From Anabaena azotica FACHB-119 (GTDB lineage Bacteria > Cyanobacteriota > Cyanobacteriia > Cyanobacteriales > Nostocaceae), in the NCBI RefSeq assembly GCF_014697625.1, contig NZ_JACJSG010000019.1, positions 1 to 64,000 of the forward strand: DNA of 64,000 bases. Direction: 5' to 3'. A program made the position numbers and the translations under genes. Shown piece after piece: positions 1 through 9,058 of this stretch. Under the pieces are notes generated by a model, which was not told where the DNA came from, searched no databases, and worked only from the letters and a program-made list of their open reading frames with translations. Position 1 is the first letter of the stretch; the number at the start of each line of letters is the position of its first letter.

Positions 1-183
1 TTGTCTATCTCTCAAATTGTTAACGCTTTGAAAGGTGTTTCCAGTCGTAGATATGGACAAGCTGGATATAAAAAACCCCACAAAGAGGCTTTATGGAGTC
101 CTAGTTATTTTGCCGTGTCCGTAGGAGGTGCGCCTTTAGATATCTTAAAGGAGTACATCAGAAATCAACAAAAGCCGTCGTAG
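1..183 (+). CDS. tnpA: IS200/IS605 family transposase TnpA, C-terminal part (cut by window edge)
   Basis: This is the last 60 codons of a Y1-type (HUH) single-strand transposase; the gene starts to the left of the window. The visible residues carry the family's C-terminal signature: a stretch ending LKGVSSRR, then LWSPSYFA and SVGGAPLDILKEYI. The catalytic HUH motif and tyrosine lie outside or at the edge and cannot be checked. The stop codon TAG at 181-183 sits in the loop of a hairpin, as expected where tnpA ends inside the left-end hairpin of an IS605-type element. Whether the full gene is intact is unknown. Confidence 0.8.
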   Translation: MSISQIVNALKGVSSRRYGQAGYKKPHKEALWSPSYFAVSVGGAPLDILKEYIRNQQKPS

Positions 184-196
184 AACGACGGGGCTT
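171..196. mobile_element. Subterminal hairpin of the IS200/IS605 element
   Basis: CGTCGT and ACGACG pair around a three-base loop, extended by AAGCC against GGCTT. Hairpins of this kind are the TnpA recognition structures of IS200/IS605 ends. The same structure in reverse orientation occurs at 45638-45665. The element therefore extends leftward out of the window and its end lies shortly to the right of this hairpin. Confidence 0.65.
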
Positions 197-227
197 GTAT
201 CCCATTCTTTTGGTCATTATCAATAAT

Positions 228-264
228 AGGACTTACGCAAGTGTCATATTCAAACTAACTGTAG
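228..264. repeat. Half copy of a MITE-like repeat (AGGACTTACGCAA family)
   Basis: This 37-bp stretch begins AGGACTTACGCAAGTGTCAT. It is almost identical, with one visible difference, to the reverse complement of the right end of the complete element at 55966-56088. Only one terminal part is present here, directly after the IS605 end, so this is a truncated copy. Confidence 0.6.
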
Positions 265-640
265 TGGCGTGACCGGACTAATTTTGTGCATTAGCTAACA
301 ATCTAACATCTTGTTCATCTGCGTTTATCTGCGTTCATCTGCGTTCGATTTTTCCCCATCTAATGCACTATTTTAGTCCGGTCGCGCTACTATCGTGGCA
401 AGGCTAAAATGTGGCAATAGATTTAATAATATTAACCGCCGATACACGCCGATAAACGCCGATAATAAAGAATTTAGATTTTTCGCTAATGCACAAGTTT
501 AGTCTTGTCACGCCACTACTAGCGCGACCGGGCTAAAATATTGCATTAGATTTAGAGAAAATTGAACGCAGATGAACGCAGATGATCAGATTATATATTG
601 TTGGCTAATGCACAAATTTAGTCCGGTTACGCTACTACTA
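265..640. repeat. Intergenic repeat cluster
   Basis: No gene is visible. The stretch holds several direct and inverted copies of a unit related to TAATGCACAATTTTAGTCCG followed by CGCTACTA, near 270-293, 360-395, 487-547 and 605-638. Between them are decamer runs of the CGCCGATAAA and CTGCGTTCAT types (about 310-345 and 436-466). The same units recur near 9885-9915, 31320-31460 and 54740-54866, so they are dispersed genomic repeats. Confidence 0.6.
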
Positions 641-722
641 ACTGCATACAAGCTAAAAATTTGTGGAATAGGTATCTTACCTCATATGGGTAAAATGCTT
701 ATTCCACAATTATTTTTAGCTT
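641..722. repeat. Palindromic MITE-like element, copy 1
   Basis: The two halves (AAGCTAAAAATTTGTGGAAT and, on the other strand, AAGCTAAAAATAATTGTGGA) form an imperfect long hairpin around CATATG. A near-identical copy lies in inverted orientation at 9981-10060, and both share the flanking ACTGCATACAAGCT. No coding capacity is seen. Confidence 0.65.
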
Positions 723-991
723 ATAAATAACATTATGGTTCTTAATATATTGTGAGTGAATACTCAAAATTTTATAAACTGATTTGTTAGTTATTAATAC
801 TCAATAAAAATAAGTTTTTCTAAAAAAAAATAAGAGCGCATTTGTCAAGTATGTTAAAGATGAAAACAAATAAAATGCTGATTATGTAAGGCTTTGAGGA
901 TTGTAAATAAATATTTTGGTAACGCATGTATTTAGTAAAAAAGGGCTGAAATCCTCAAATTTGTAACTCTGACTACTTTGATAATTTTCTG

Positions 992-1007
992 AATTGTTCT
1001 GAACAAA
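992..1007. promoter_or_regulatory. Candidate operator: 13-bp palindrome
   Basis: AATTGTTCTGAACAAA contains the perfect palindrome TTGTTC-T-GAACAA. It lies 75-90 bp before the start of the first NADH dehydrogenase gene. The identical 16-mer occurs at 9109-9124, upstream of the small membrane protein at 9232. A shared palindrome in two promoter regions suggests a repressor or activator site; the binding protein is unknown. Confidence 0.4.
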
Positions 1008-1041
1008 CGGCAACTAACATCAAGATTTTGTTACTTATTTA

Positions 1042-1081
1042 TTAAGAATAGTTACAAAGCTCTTAACACAAGGAAATATTT
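1042..1081 (+). promoter_or_regulatory. Leader shared by the two ndh genes, with ribosome binding site
   Basis: TTAAGAATAGTTACA followed by AACNCAAGGAAAT directly precedes the ATG. The same arrangement precedes the paralogous gene at 11552 (minus strand). AAGGA at this distance acts as the ribosome binding site. Conservation of the upstream part suggests a shared promoter or untranslated leader kept since duplication. Confidence 0.45.
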
Positions 1082-2455
1082 ATGAAAGTAGCTTCACTTG
1101 AGAATATTCCACCCCATCAGGTTGTCATCATTGGTGGAGGCTTTGGTGGACTATATACAGCTAAGGGATTAGCTAACGCCCATAATGTAAATGTTACTCT
1201 GATCGATAAACGTAACTTCCATTTATTTCAACCACTTTTATATCAAGTTGCTACAGGTGCGCTATCAGCTACAGATATTTCCGCTCCATTGCGTTCTGTC
1301 CTCAGCAAGAGCAAGAATACACAAGTGTTGCTAGGCGAAGTCAAAGATATTGATTCAGCAACACAACAAGTAGTTATGGGTGATAAAACAATACCCTATG
1401 ATACATTAATTGTAGCTACAGGTGCAAAGCATTCTTATTTTGGTAAGGATGACTGGCAAGAAGTAGCGCCTGGCTTGAAAACTGTAGAAGATGCAATTGA
1501 AATGCGTCGCCGGATATTCACAGCATTTGAAGCAGCAGAACAAGAAACAGACCCCGAAAAACGCCGTGCTTTGTTGACCTTTGTGATTGTCGGTGGCGGC
1601 CCCACTGGTGTAGAATTAGCAGGTGCGATCGCCGAATTAGCATACAAAACTCTACAAGAAGATTTCCGTCATATCGACACCTCAGAAACCAGAATTTTAC
1701 TACTGCAAGGTGCAGACCGTATTCTTCCCGCACTTGCACCAGAGTTATCCCAAGAAGCAGAAACATCCTTAAAGCAGTTTGGTGTGGAAGTACATACCAA
1801 AACCAGGGTGACAAACATTGAAAACGATATCGTTACCCTCAAACAAGGCGATGAGTTCAAAGAAATTGCCGCCAAAACTATATTATGGGCAGCAGGTGTG
1901 CAAGCATCACCAATGGCCAAAGTTTTAGCCCAAAGAACTGGTGTAGAATGCGATCGCTCTGGACGAGTTATCGTTGAACCAGACTTAACTATTAAGGGAT
2001 ATGAAAATATCTTTGTTATTGGCGACTTAGCTAACTTCTCTCACCAAAACGGTCAACCCCTCCCTGGAGTAGCACCCGTAGCCAAGCAAGAAGGCGAATA
2101 TGTCGCGACATTAATCAAAAAACGCCTACGCGGTAAAACTTTGCCAGCCTTCAAATATACTGATTACGGCAACCTAGCCATGATTGGACAAAATTCAGCC
2201 GTTGTAGACTTGGGCTTTCTCAAACTGACAGGCTTCTCTGCATGGGTGTTCTGGCTACTAATTCACATCTATTTCTTAATTGAGTTTGATCACAAACTAT
2301 TAGTCATGATGCAGTGGGCTTGGAATTACCTTACCCGCAAACGTAGCGCTAGATTAATTACAGGTGAAGAATCTTTAGCATTGGCTAATGTTGAGGATGC
2401 TAATAGTAACAGCAATTACACACAAACTAACAATAGACAGCCAATCAATGTTTAA
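1082..2455 (+). CDS. ndh: Type II NADH dehydrogenase (NDH-2), paralog 1
   Basis: Single-subunit flavoprotein that oxidises NAD(P)H and passes electrons to the quinone pool without pumping protons. The N-terminal FAD fold has VVIIGGGFGG (about residues 14-23). A second dinucleotide fold has FVIVGGGPTGVELAG (about 167-181), and the FAD-closing motif FVIGDLANF is near residue 314. A C-terminal hydrophobic stretch (about 390-405) fits membrane attachment. The 457-residue length is normal for cyanobacterial NDH-2. The start is supported by AAGGA just upstream and by alignment with the paralog at 10191-11552, to which it is very similar over its whole length. NADH versus NADPH preference cannot be told from sequence alone. 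Confidence 0.9.
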   Translation: MKVASLENIPPHQVVIIGGGFGGLYTAKGLANAHNVNVTLIDKRNFHLFQPLLYQVATGALSATDISAPLRSVLSKSKNTQVLLGEVKDIDSATQQVVMGDKTIPYDTLIVATGAKHSYFGKDDWQEVAPGLKTVEDAIEMRRRIFTAFEAAEQETDPEKRRALLTFVIVGGGPTGVELAGAIAELAYKTLQEDFRHIDTSETRILLLQGADRILPALAPELSQEAETSLKQFGVEVHTKTRVTNIENDIVTLKQGDEFKEIAAKTILWAAGVQASPMAKVLAQRTGVECDRSGRVIVEPDLTIKGYENIFVIGDLANFSHQNGQPLPGVAPVAKQEGEYVATLIKKRLRGKTLPAFKYTDYGNLAMIGQNSAVVDLGFLKLTGFSAWVFWLLIHIYFLIEFDHKLLVMMQWAWNYLTRKRSARLITGEESLALANVEDANSNSNYTQTNNRQPINV

Positions 2456-2822
2456 GTTGGCTTAAATACTTATCATATCGTTGGGGTTGGTAATGGGTAA
2501 TTGGTAATTGGTAATGGTAAGCTGAAAAACACTTGGCTTGCATCTTACAATTAAATTAAACTCTTGTGAGGTGGGCATCTTGCCCGCCCTTGTGTATCTT
2601 CCTCAGATGAAATGTGTGGTAAGTCATTACATTAAATAGGTAGTTTGTAGGGGCGTACAATTAATATTTGTACGCCCCTATTTATATTAGTTATCAGAGA
2701 GTTATAACAAGATAATGCCGATGCAATGCCCACCCTACTGTTGCTATCTTTTGGAGAATTAGTATTAGGAATACCGATATAACAAATTTTTAAACCTATT
2801 CCCAATCCCCAATCCCCAATCC
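2456..2822. repeat. Repeat-filled gap with a solo MITE arm
   Basis: No gene is seen. Positions 2462-2500 match, in reverse complement, the right arm of the 148-bp MITE at 7929-8076 (CTTAAATACTTATCATATCG followed by GGTTGGTAATGGG). TGGTAATTGG heptamer-like runs follow. A short GGTGGGCATCTTGCCCGCC palindrome lies near 2570. Confidence 0.55.
2648..2690 (+). terminator. Hairpin downstream of ndh paralog 1, possible terminator
   Basis: TAGGGGCGTACAA pairs perfectly with TTGTACGCCCCTA around a seven-base loop and is followed by TTTATATT. It could terminate the ndh transcript. It also resembles the dispersed GGGGCG palindromes of this genome, so a repeat origin is equally possible. Confidence 0.4.
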
Positions 2823-4967
2823 CTACAAATGTCGAATCACTTCAGCGACCGACCAAGCTTGTGCAACTGCGCCTCTGGCTCGGTGGGGAGGGTCGCCATC
2901 AAAGATTTCGGAAATAGAACCAAGACAAGCATCGTTAAGAAAGTGGTCTAATAAAGGTTGCCAATCAAAAGGTAGTGGTTGCTGTGGGTAAAAACGTTGC
3001 CAAGCACGGATGAAAGGCCCAATTAACCAAGTCCAAACTGTACCTTGGTGATAAGCGCGATCGCGTTTTTCGGGATTACCTTCATATTTACCGATATATT
3101 CGGGGTCGGCGGGGTCAAGGCTACGCAAACCATAGGGAGTGAGCAAGCGGTAAGTCGCCAAGTCTAATATTTGCTGTCCCTGTTGCCCGGAAAACCCGCA
3201 ATGGTGTAAAGATAGGGCTAAAACTGCATTGGGGCGAATTTGGGCGTTGCGGCGATCGTCTAAATCAATAGTGTCGTACAAATAACCCAGCTGAGAATTC
3301 CAGAACTTTTGCAAAGAACTTTTCACCTGTTGCGCTTGTTGAGCATAACGCCGCCCCTGTTTTGCCAGACGCTCTGCATCACCTAAATCAAGCTGGCTCA
3401 AACGTTCAGCCCATTGACTCAGCCAACATAAAGCAGAATACCACAGAGCGTTAATTTCTACTGGTTTACCCGGACGGGGAGTTATCGGTTCTCCCCCTAT
3501 GACTGCATCCATCCAAGTCAGCGCCACACCGCGAGCATCCCAACCCACTAATCCATCATTAGCATCAACCTGAATGTTATAGCGTGTACCGCCAAAATAT
3601 GCCTTGTAAATTTGCTGTACAGTTGGAAACTGCTCCGCCAGAAATTCCCAATCTTGGGTAGCTTCCAAATACAGCCCTAAAGTTTCAATCCACCATAGAG
3701 CCGCATCAATACTGTTGTAATAAGGCTCACTTTCCACATCCGGGAAAGCATTAGGGATTAAACCGTGGCGACAATAACGCCCAAAGGTCTGCAATAACCC
3801 TTTTGCTAATCCAAAACGCTGTGGTACTAAGGCTAAACCCGGTAAAGCAATTAAAGTATCACGCCCCCAATCATTGAACCAGTGATAACCAGCTATCACC
3901 GTAGGGCCAGCAATGGAATCACGATAAACAACAAATTGATCCCCTGCTTTGAGTAGTTGCTGGTAGATTGGGGACTGGGGGGATGAGGGGGATGAGGGAG
4001 AAAAGGTGTATGAGAACTCTTCCCCATCTCCCCCTACTTCCCCATCTCCCCCCACTTCCTCATCTTCCCCATCTCCCCCAGTCCCCAGTCCCCACCCAAA
4101 CACCTGAGCCAGCCTTTCTTGCTCTGCTTCCAGGGCTTCTGTGAAGGTGTCGCTGGTGAGGGAATCTGTTGGTTCCACAGGAAAACCCATGCTTGCTTCT
4201 AAGGTGACTGTATCTCCAGGTTGGAGTGTCACTGTTAAATAACCAGGGCTATGGAGGTCTTCGCGATCGCCTAATCCCCTTTGTGTCTCTTCTGGTAAGC
4301 CATAATGCCAGTACCAAACAGCATTTGCTTGATATTCTCCTTGTGACCACCGCAACTGCCAAGGTGTCCCAAAGCGCCCAGAAAACATTGCTTGCAAGCA
4401 AATTTGTTGATCACCCAGAACTTGAGAAAATTGTATATCTGAACTGTGTGTTTGTTGATGGTGAAAATTGCGATCGGCAATTAACAATCGCAGCCTTAAT
4501 ACAGCCGTCTCTCTACCTTCATAACGATATTGAATTAACAACCGATGACAAAATTGTGATTCCTGAGTGCTGAGTAAGAATTTCTTCCCCTGCTCCCCTG
4601 CTCCCCTGCTCCCCAGTCCCCAGTCCCCAGCCCCATAGGGCATAACAAGTTGCCGACTTAATTGCCAATCTCCCTCACCCCAAATCCATTTGGGAACTGG
4701 GTTAATATCAAAGGAACGTAAGAGCTTATAACCTGTTGGTGTAATCTCACCTGAACCCCAGATATTGGTTCCCAAAGCCACCACTTTACCTGATATTTCC
4801 AAGCTAGCTTCCAGGTGCGACAGCAGCAGGGTACGTTCACTAGGTGGATGTGTGGCAGCAAATAGCCAACCGTGGTAGGTTCTGGTACGGATATCCGAAA
4901 CTGTACCACTGGCAAAACTGCCTAAGCCATTGGTCAGTAACCATTCTCTTGTATCTAAATCATCCAT
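2823..4967 (-). CDS. Amylo-alpha-1,6-glucosidase / glycogen debranching enzyme-like protein
   Basis: Predicted to hydrolyse alpha-1,6 branch points or related glucans. The N-terminal part has EWLLTNGLGSFASGTVSDI and RTRTYHGWL, typical of the bacterial GDE N-terminal domain. The C-terminal (alpha/alpha)6 barrel carries HWFNDWGRDTLIALPGL near residues 355-370 and a late YHQGTVWTWLIGPF segment. Two low-complexity insertions, about residues 109-129 and 291-334, are made of translated intergenic repeats (GD/EE and SPSSP runs) and make the 714-residue protein longer than the domains need. No other glycogen gene is adjacent. The ATG at 4967 gives the conserved N-terminus. Family assignment is firm; the exact substrate is not shown by the sequence. 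Confidence 0.85.
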   Translation of the reverse strand: MDDLDTREWLLTNGLGSFASGTVSDIRTRTYHGWLFAATHPPSERTLLLSHLEASLEISGKVVALGTNIWGSGEITPTGYKLLRSFDINPVPKWIWGEGDWQLSRQLVMPYGAGDWGLGSRGAGEQGKKFLLSTQESQFCHRLLIQYRYEGRETAVLRLRLLIADRNFHHQQTHSSDIQFSQVLGDQQICLQAMFSGRFGTPWQLRWSQGEYQANAVWYWHYGLPEETQRGLGDREDLHSPGYLTVTLQPGDTVTLEASMGFPVEPTDSLTSDTFTEALEAEQERLAQVFGWGLGTGGDGEDEEVGGDGEVGGDGEEFSYTFSPSSPSSPQSPIYQQLLKAGDQFVVYRDSIAGPTVIAGYHWFNDWGRDTLIALPGLALVPQRFGLAKGLLQTFGRYCRHGLIPNAFPDVESEPYYNSIDAALWWIETLGLYLEATQDWEFLAEQFPTVQQIYKAYFGGTRYNIQVDANDGLVGWDARGVALTWMDAVIGGEPITPRPGKPVEINALWYSALCWLSQWAERLSQLDLGDAERLAKQGRRYAQQAQQVKSSLQKFWNSQLGYLYDTIDLDDRRNAQIRPNAVLALSLHHCGFSGQQGQQILDLATYRLLTPYGLRSLDPADPEYIGKYEGNPEKRDRAYHQGTVWTWLIGPFIRAWQRFYPQQPLPFDWQPLLDHFLNDACLGSISEIFDGDPPHRARGAVAQAWSVAEVIRHL

Positions 4968-5165
4968 TGGCTACTCAAAATCGTTATGACTATGATATAG
5001 TCGTAACAGATCGTAATTAAACTGTGAGACAGCCCTAAAGGACTGCGTACTCCGTAGGGCTGCTCGTAGAGTCCCCGATAGGGTGAAAGCGTGGATGGGT
5101 AGTTTATTCCTAACCCAAACTCCAACACCAAGTAAAACGATATAAGTTGAAGGAGAATTAAGTTA

Positions 5166-5777
5166 ATGTCCATCACTTACGGAATAGAAGGCAGCCTCCG
5201 CGTTGGTCAACAGGCTCCCGATTTTACAGCAACTGCTGTGGTTGATCAGGAATTTAAGACAATTAAGCTTTCCGACTATCGTGGTAAGTATGTTGTCTTA
5301 TTCTTCTACCCCCTAGACTTTACCTTTGTTTGCCCCACTGAGATCACAGCATTTAGCGATCGCTACGAAGAATTTAAGAAAATTAACACCGAAATTCTCG
5401 GTGTTTCCGTTGATAGCGAATTCTCCCACCTAGCTTGGATACAAACCGATCGCAAGTCTGGTGGTGTTGGCGACCTAAATTATCCCCTAGTTTCCGATAT
5501 TAAGAAAGAGGTCAGCGCCGCTTACAACGTACTAGACCCAGCAGCAGGTATTGCTTTACGTGGTCTATTCATCATCGACAAAGATGGTGTCATCCAGCAC
5601 GCTACCATCAATAACCTAGCTTTTGGTCGCAGCGTTGATGAAACATTGCGTACATTACAAGCAATTCAATATGTTCAGTCTCACCCAGATGAAGTTTGCC
5701 CTGCTGGTTGGCAACCTGGCGAAAAAACCATGACTCCCGACCCTGTGAAGTCCAAAGTTTACTTCGCTGCTGTGTAG
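5166..5777 (+). CDS. Typical 2-Cys peroxiredoxin
   Basis: Thiol peroxidase that reduces hydrogen and alkyl peroxides, recycled by thioredoxin; in cyanobacteria it is abundant and protects against photosynthetic oxidants. The peroxidatic Cys lies in FVCPTEI (about residue 56) and the resolving Cys in EVCPAGWQPG (about 178). This identifies the Prx1/AhpC-type 2-Cys class. The length of 203 residues is typical. A GAAGGAG ribosome binding site lies shortly before the ATG. A TTATCAGT tandem repeat begins right after the stop. The gene stands alone, with opposite-strand or distant neighbours. Confidence 0.93.
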   Translation: MSITYGIEGSLRVGQQAPDFTATAVVDQEFKTIKLSDYRGKYVVLFFYPLDFTFVCPTEITAFSDRYEEFKKINTEILGVSVDSEFSHLAWIQTDRKSGGVGDLNYPLVSDIKKEVSAAYNVLDPAAGIALRGLFIIDKDGVIQHATINNLAFGRSVDETLRTLQAIQYVQSHPDEVCPAGWQPGEKTMTPDPVKSKVYFAAV

Positions 5778-6171
5778 AAGTTATCAGTTATCAGTTATCA
5801 GTTAACAGTTATCAGTTAACATCACCTGATAACTGATACAGCTACTAAGCACTATCTAATCAATTCGATTATTGAGAATACTTTTAACTTCTACCCTGCT
5901 GACAAAGGTCAAAGTAGGGCATTATCCATACCACATATAAATACAGATAGACACAAATATAAAATCGGTGTTTATTTGGTTGTTTATCTGTGGCATTATT
6001 TTTGTTTTTCTTTAATTTATAATTAGTTTATGTCCTAATCTATCTGATAACTACTATAAAATTCCTACTTGATTTTTGAAACATACGTAGGGTGGGCAAT
6101 GCCCACCATATCATCGTTTTGGTGGGCATTGCCCACCCTACAGTTACTATTGATAATTTAGGAATAAAAAT
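5778..6171. repeat. Repeat-filled gap with a perfect hairpin at 6087-6141
   Basis: TTATCAGT/TTAACAGT tandem heptamers lie at 5782-5840. At 6087-6141 a 21-bp arm beginning GTAGGGTGGGCAATG is followed by its exact inverted partner after 13 bases. This palindrome family (GGTGGGCAATGCCCACC) is dispersed; related copies lie near 6790-6815 and 31625-31645. No gene is seen. Confidence 0.6.
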
Positions 6172-6717
6172 ATGCTGACATCAACAAATTTTACTGGCTT
6201 ATTTAATGAAAGATTCTTTCGTAATTTCGTGCCTATTCCCGCTAGCAATGAATTAAGACTAGATGTAGGAACCCCAGATTTTCAATTACCAGATATTACC
6301 AACGGCACAGTAGTTAAGTTATCAAATTATCGAGGTAAACAGCCTGTACTGTTAGCTTTTACCCGGATTTTTACTGAAAAACAATATTGTCCTTTTTGCT
6401 TTCCTCATATTAAAGCTTTAAACGAAAACTATGAACAATTTACCAATCGCGGTATAGAAGTTTTATTAGTTACGAGTACTGACGAAAGGCAAAGTCAAAT
6501 AGTTGTGAGAGATTTGGGTTTAAAAATGCCGTTGTTGAGTGACCCTAGTTGTAGAGTATTTCGTACTTATCAAGTAGGTCAAGCATTAGGCGCACCTTTA
6601 CCAGCCCAGTTTGTATTAGATAAAAACGGCAGACTCACTTACAAGCATTTGTTTTCATTTCTTGATCACAATGCTAGCGTGGAGAAGTTGTTGGCAGAAT
6701 TTGCTTTACATAATTAG
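6172..6717 (+). CDS. Thioredoxin-fold peroxiredoxin-like (AhpC/TSA family) protein
   Basis: Likely a thiol-dependent peroxidase or redox protein. The redoxin core spans about residues 30-170, with PDFQLPDITNGTVVKLSNYRG and a CPFC motif (Cys73, Cys76) where peroxiredoxins place their active-site cysteine. The CxxC spacing at that position resembles thioredoxin-like or PrxQ-related proteins more than the typical 2-Cys enzyme encoded next door. FVLDKNGRLTYKH near the C-terminus is the usual redoxin strand. The N-terminal 30 residues are not recognised. A strong repeat hairpin (6087-6141) sits in its upstream region and could affect its transcript. Confidence 0.75.
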   Translation: MLTSTNFTGLFNERFFRNFVPIPASNELRLDVGTPDFQLPDITNGTVVKLSNYRGKQPVLLAFTRIFTEKQYCPFCFPHIKALNENYEQFTNRGIEVLLVTSTDERQSQIVVRDLGLKMPLLSDPSCRVFRTYQVGQALGAPLPAQFVLDKNGRLTYKHLFSFLDHNASVEKLLAEFALHN

Positions 6718-7121
6718 AAGTATTACATCTAAAGATAACAAAGTTCACAAACAGACAATAGTTTAATTGAAAAATTCTTTGATTATTTGTAGGGCGCTGC
6801 ACTGCCCACCTTATGATATTTCTATTTGGGAAATGATACTTTTCTTACTCCAGTGAGAGGTAAGAATAATTAAACGCAGATAAACGCAGATAAACGCAGA
6901 TAAATTTTTACCTCAGCAAACTAGGAAACGCTATATATCAATCTCTACATAATCGATATAGCGAAACCTCATATATAGACGCATACTTGGTTTTGGAAAT
7001 AGACGTAACCCACCATATCATGGCTTTGGCGATGCACTCCCTACCCTACATATACTGAGATTTTTCAGAAATAAAATCGGATTCCTATAGAATTGGTATT
7101 AAATGAATTATAAATAATCTT
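6718..7121. repeat. Gap with decamer tandem repeat
   Basis: TAAACGCAGA occurs three times in tandem at 6871-6900, with related sequence on both sides. A GGGCGCTGCACTGCCCACC palindrome-like element lies near 6792. The remainder is AT-rich, and no start-stop structure or RNA gene is recognised. Confidence 0.5.
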
Positions 7122-7889
7122 ATGACCGCTAAAAACTCTTGGAATGCCAGCTTATATCAAGATAAACATAGTTTTGTATGGCAATATGGCGAAGATTTAT
7201 TGCAATTACTCAATCCCCAAGCGGGAGAATTTATCTTAGATTTGGGTTGTGGTACTGGACAACTGACAGAGAAAATTGCCGAGTTTGGTGCTGAGGTGTT
7301 AGGAGTTGATAGTTCAGTCACAATGATTGAAAAGGCTAGACAGAACTATCCTCATTTGCGTTTTGAAGTAGCTGATGCGCGGAACTTGCAGGTAGAGAAA
7401 CCGTTAGATGCGGTATTTTCTAATGCTGTGCTGCATTGGGTGAAAGAACCGTCAGCTGCGATCGCCTGCATACATCAAGCCCTAAAATCAGGAGGGCGTT
7501 TCGTGGCTGAGTTCGGTGGAAAAGGTAACGTACAACAAATCTTTGAAGCTTTATGTAACGCTTTAGCCGCCATTGATATTCCCCATCCCCAAACACTAAG
7601 TCCCTGGTATTTTCCTAGTATTGGTGAATACGCTAATCTACTAGAGGCACAAGGCTTTGATGTCATCTATGCAGTATTATTCGACCGTCCCACACCTCTA
7701 GCTGAAAGTGAAATCGGTATGGCAAACTGGATTAAGATGTTCGCCAGTAATTTTTTAGTAGGGTTATCTTCTGACCAACAAGTACAAGTGATACGTGAAG
7801 TAGAAAAATCTTTACAAGCAAAACTCTATCACCAAGGAACTTGGACAGCAGATTATCGACGAATACGTATAGTGGCTACTAAAATTTAA
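7122..7889 (+). CDS. Class I SAM-dependent methyltransferase
   Basis: Transfers a methyl group from S-adenosylmethionine to an unidentified acceptor. Motif I is ILDLGCGTGQ (residues 38-47), followed by the acidic end of strand 2 in VLGVDSS. VADARNLQ and AVFSNAVLHWV represent motifs II and III. The protein resembles trans-aconitate or UbiE/COQ5-like small-molecule methyltransferases, but the C-terminal half carries nothing that fixes the substrate. It has 255 residues and a complete fold. It is a single gene between repeat-rich gaps. Confidence 0.82.
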   Translation: MTAKNSWNASLYQDKHSFVWQYGEDLLQLLNPQAGEFILDLGCGTGQLTEKIAEFGAEVLGVDSSVTMIEKARQNYPHLRFEVADARNLQVEKPLDAVFSNAVLHWVKEPSAAIACIHQALKSGGRFVAEFGGKGNVQQIFEALCNALAAIDIPHPQTLSPWYFPSIGEYANLLEAQGFDVIYAVLFDRPTPLAESEIGMANWIKMFASNFLVGLSSDQQVQVIREVEKSLQAKLYHQGTWTADYRRIRIVATKI

Positions 7890-7928
7890 TCACAGGTAGT
7901 CATAAATCAATATACTTTACTCTCTCTA

Positions 7929-8076
7929 ATATCAAGTTCGGCTAATTACTTATAATATAATTGCTTTGGTCGGTAATGGGTAATAGGTAATTGGTAATCG
8001 GAGAAAACAATTACCAATTACCCATTACCAATGACCAACCTTGACGATATGATAAGTATTTAAGCGAACATGATAT
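7929..8076. mobile_element. 148-bp MITE-like element, copy A
   Basis: The element begins ATATCAAGTTCGGCTAATTA and its right end, read on the other strand, begins ATATCATGTTCGCTTAAATA, so the ends are imperfect terminal inverted repeats of about 50 bp. The centre is made of TAATGGGTAATTGG units. A second copy of exactly the same length lies at 30056-30203, and a single arm lies at 2462-2500. There is no coding capacity. Confidence 0.7.
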
Positions 8077-8115
8077 AACCCCTAGCCTCTACCCTCTAGA
8101 CTCTTTATTTAAGTT

Positions 8116-8625
8116 ATGCTTAGATACAAATTTTCCTTATTACTAACCATAACTCTCAGCATTATTCCTTTTTTTCCGATTTCCTCGTCACTCGCCCAAA
8201 CATCAGCAATTCCCCAACCTTCAGAAGCACCTTTAGAATTAGATTTATTAACAAAGCCAAAGGAATTGGTCAATACAGCTAATACTATTAATTTATCAGG
8301 ATTAAGTACTCCTAGCTTATGGTGGGCAAAAGATATTTCTGAAAACAAACTGTTAGATAATTGGATAGCTTATCCAGCAACTGAAAATGAATCCCGACGA
8401 GTAGATTTAATTGTAAATCAGCAAATTTGGAGCTTGTTAGACTACTTAGAACGTTATAACTTTATCAATCGCCTGGGTAGTACTGCTAGAAGGGATGGTT
8501 ATAACGTCAGAGTGTTTAACTATCAAAAAGAGTTACTAGGAACCTATACCTGTAGCTTTAATTATAGTCCTGCTAACTGTAATATCCAGTTAAATACTCA
8601 ATATAAGTTACGCCGCTATCAATAG
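8116..8625 (+). CDS. Hypothetical secreted protein
   Basis: The family is not recognised. An N-terminal signal peptide is clear: MLRYKF, a hydrophobic core through ISSSLA, and a likely cleavage after SLA near residue 27. The mature part (about 140 residues) has a Pro/Leu-rich linker, then an alpha/beta-looking segment with LIVNQQIWSLLDYLERYNFINRLG. Near the C-terminus, TCSFNYSPANCNI has two cysteines that could form a disulfide in the periplasm. Similar small proteins occur in filamentous cyanobacteria, but no role is known to me. No operon partner is apparent. Confidence 0.65.
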   Translation: MLRYKFSLLLTITLSIIPFFPISSSLAQTSAIPQPSEAPLELDLLTKPKELVNTANTINLSGLSTPSLWWAKDISENKLLDNWIAYPATENESRRVDLIVNQQIWSLLDYLERYNFINRLGSTARRDGYNVRVFNYQKELLGTYTCSFNYSPANCNIQLNTQYKLRRYQ

Positions 8626-9058
8626 CAAATTATTAGACAATAAAAGTTACAGCAGTTTCGCTATTCGTGAAATACTGTAGAGACGTTATATGTAACGCCT
8701 CTACATGGTTTTGGGTTTTACGCTTGTACCTCATTTACCCAAAATATGCTGTATATCAAATTGAAAAAAGAATGCCACAGATAATCGATATGTTGCAAAC
8801 ATTTTCTGCATCCGTATCAGATTACGTGATACTCGGCTGATTTTTCTAACCTCTCTTCTACAAAAAGAGAGGTTTCATTTCTAACTCCCCTTCTCTACTA
8901 GGGCTTATTCCGCTAAATTGCAGACATAAACGCAGTTGTTATGTCTAAAAAGTTAGTTGGAAATACTTGATTTATATTATTTCTTCATCAACAATAGAAT
9001 CAGCCTCTAGAAAATAGTAGGCCATCTTGGTAATAACCTAACCTTATCCAATGTCCTT
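8626..9058. repeat. Gap with an interrupted palindrome at 8677-8704
   Basis: Positions 8677-8704 (GTAGAGACGTTA ... TAACGCCTCTAC) are a variant of a 28-bp palindrome found perfect at 27597-27624 and 60708-60735. The rest is AT-rich with no reading frame of note. It ends in an intrinsic terminator (9059-9085) with no gene directly before it, so a small RNA here is possible. Confidence 0.45.

Noticed and set aside
4980..5110. Possible RNA gene upstream of the peroxiredoxin (GTCCCCGATAGGGTG stretch)
   Set aside because: It looks like a mosaic of the CTCCGTAGGGCTGC-type dispersed repeat and does not fold like a known RNA.
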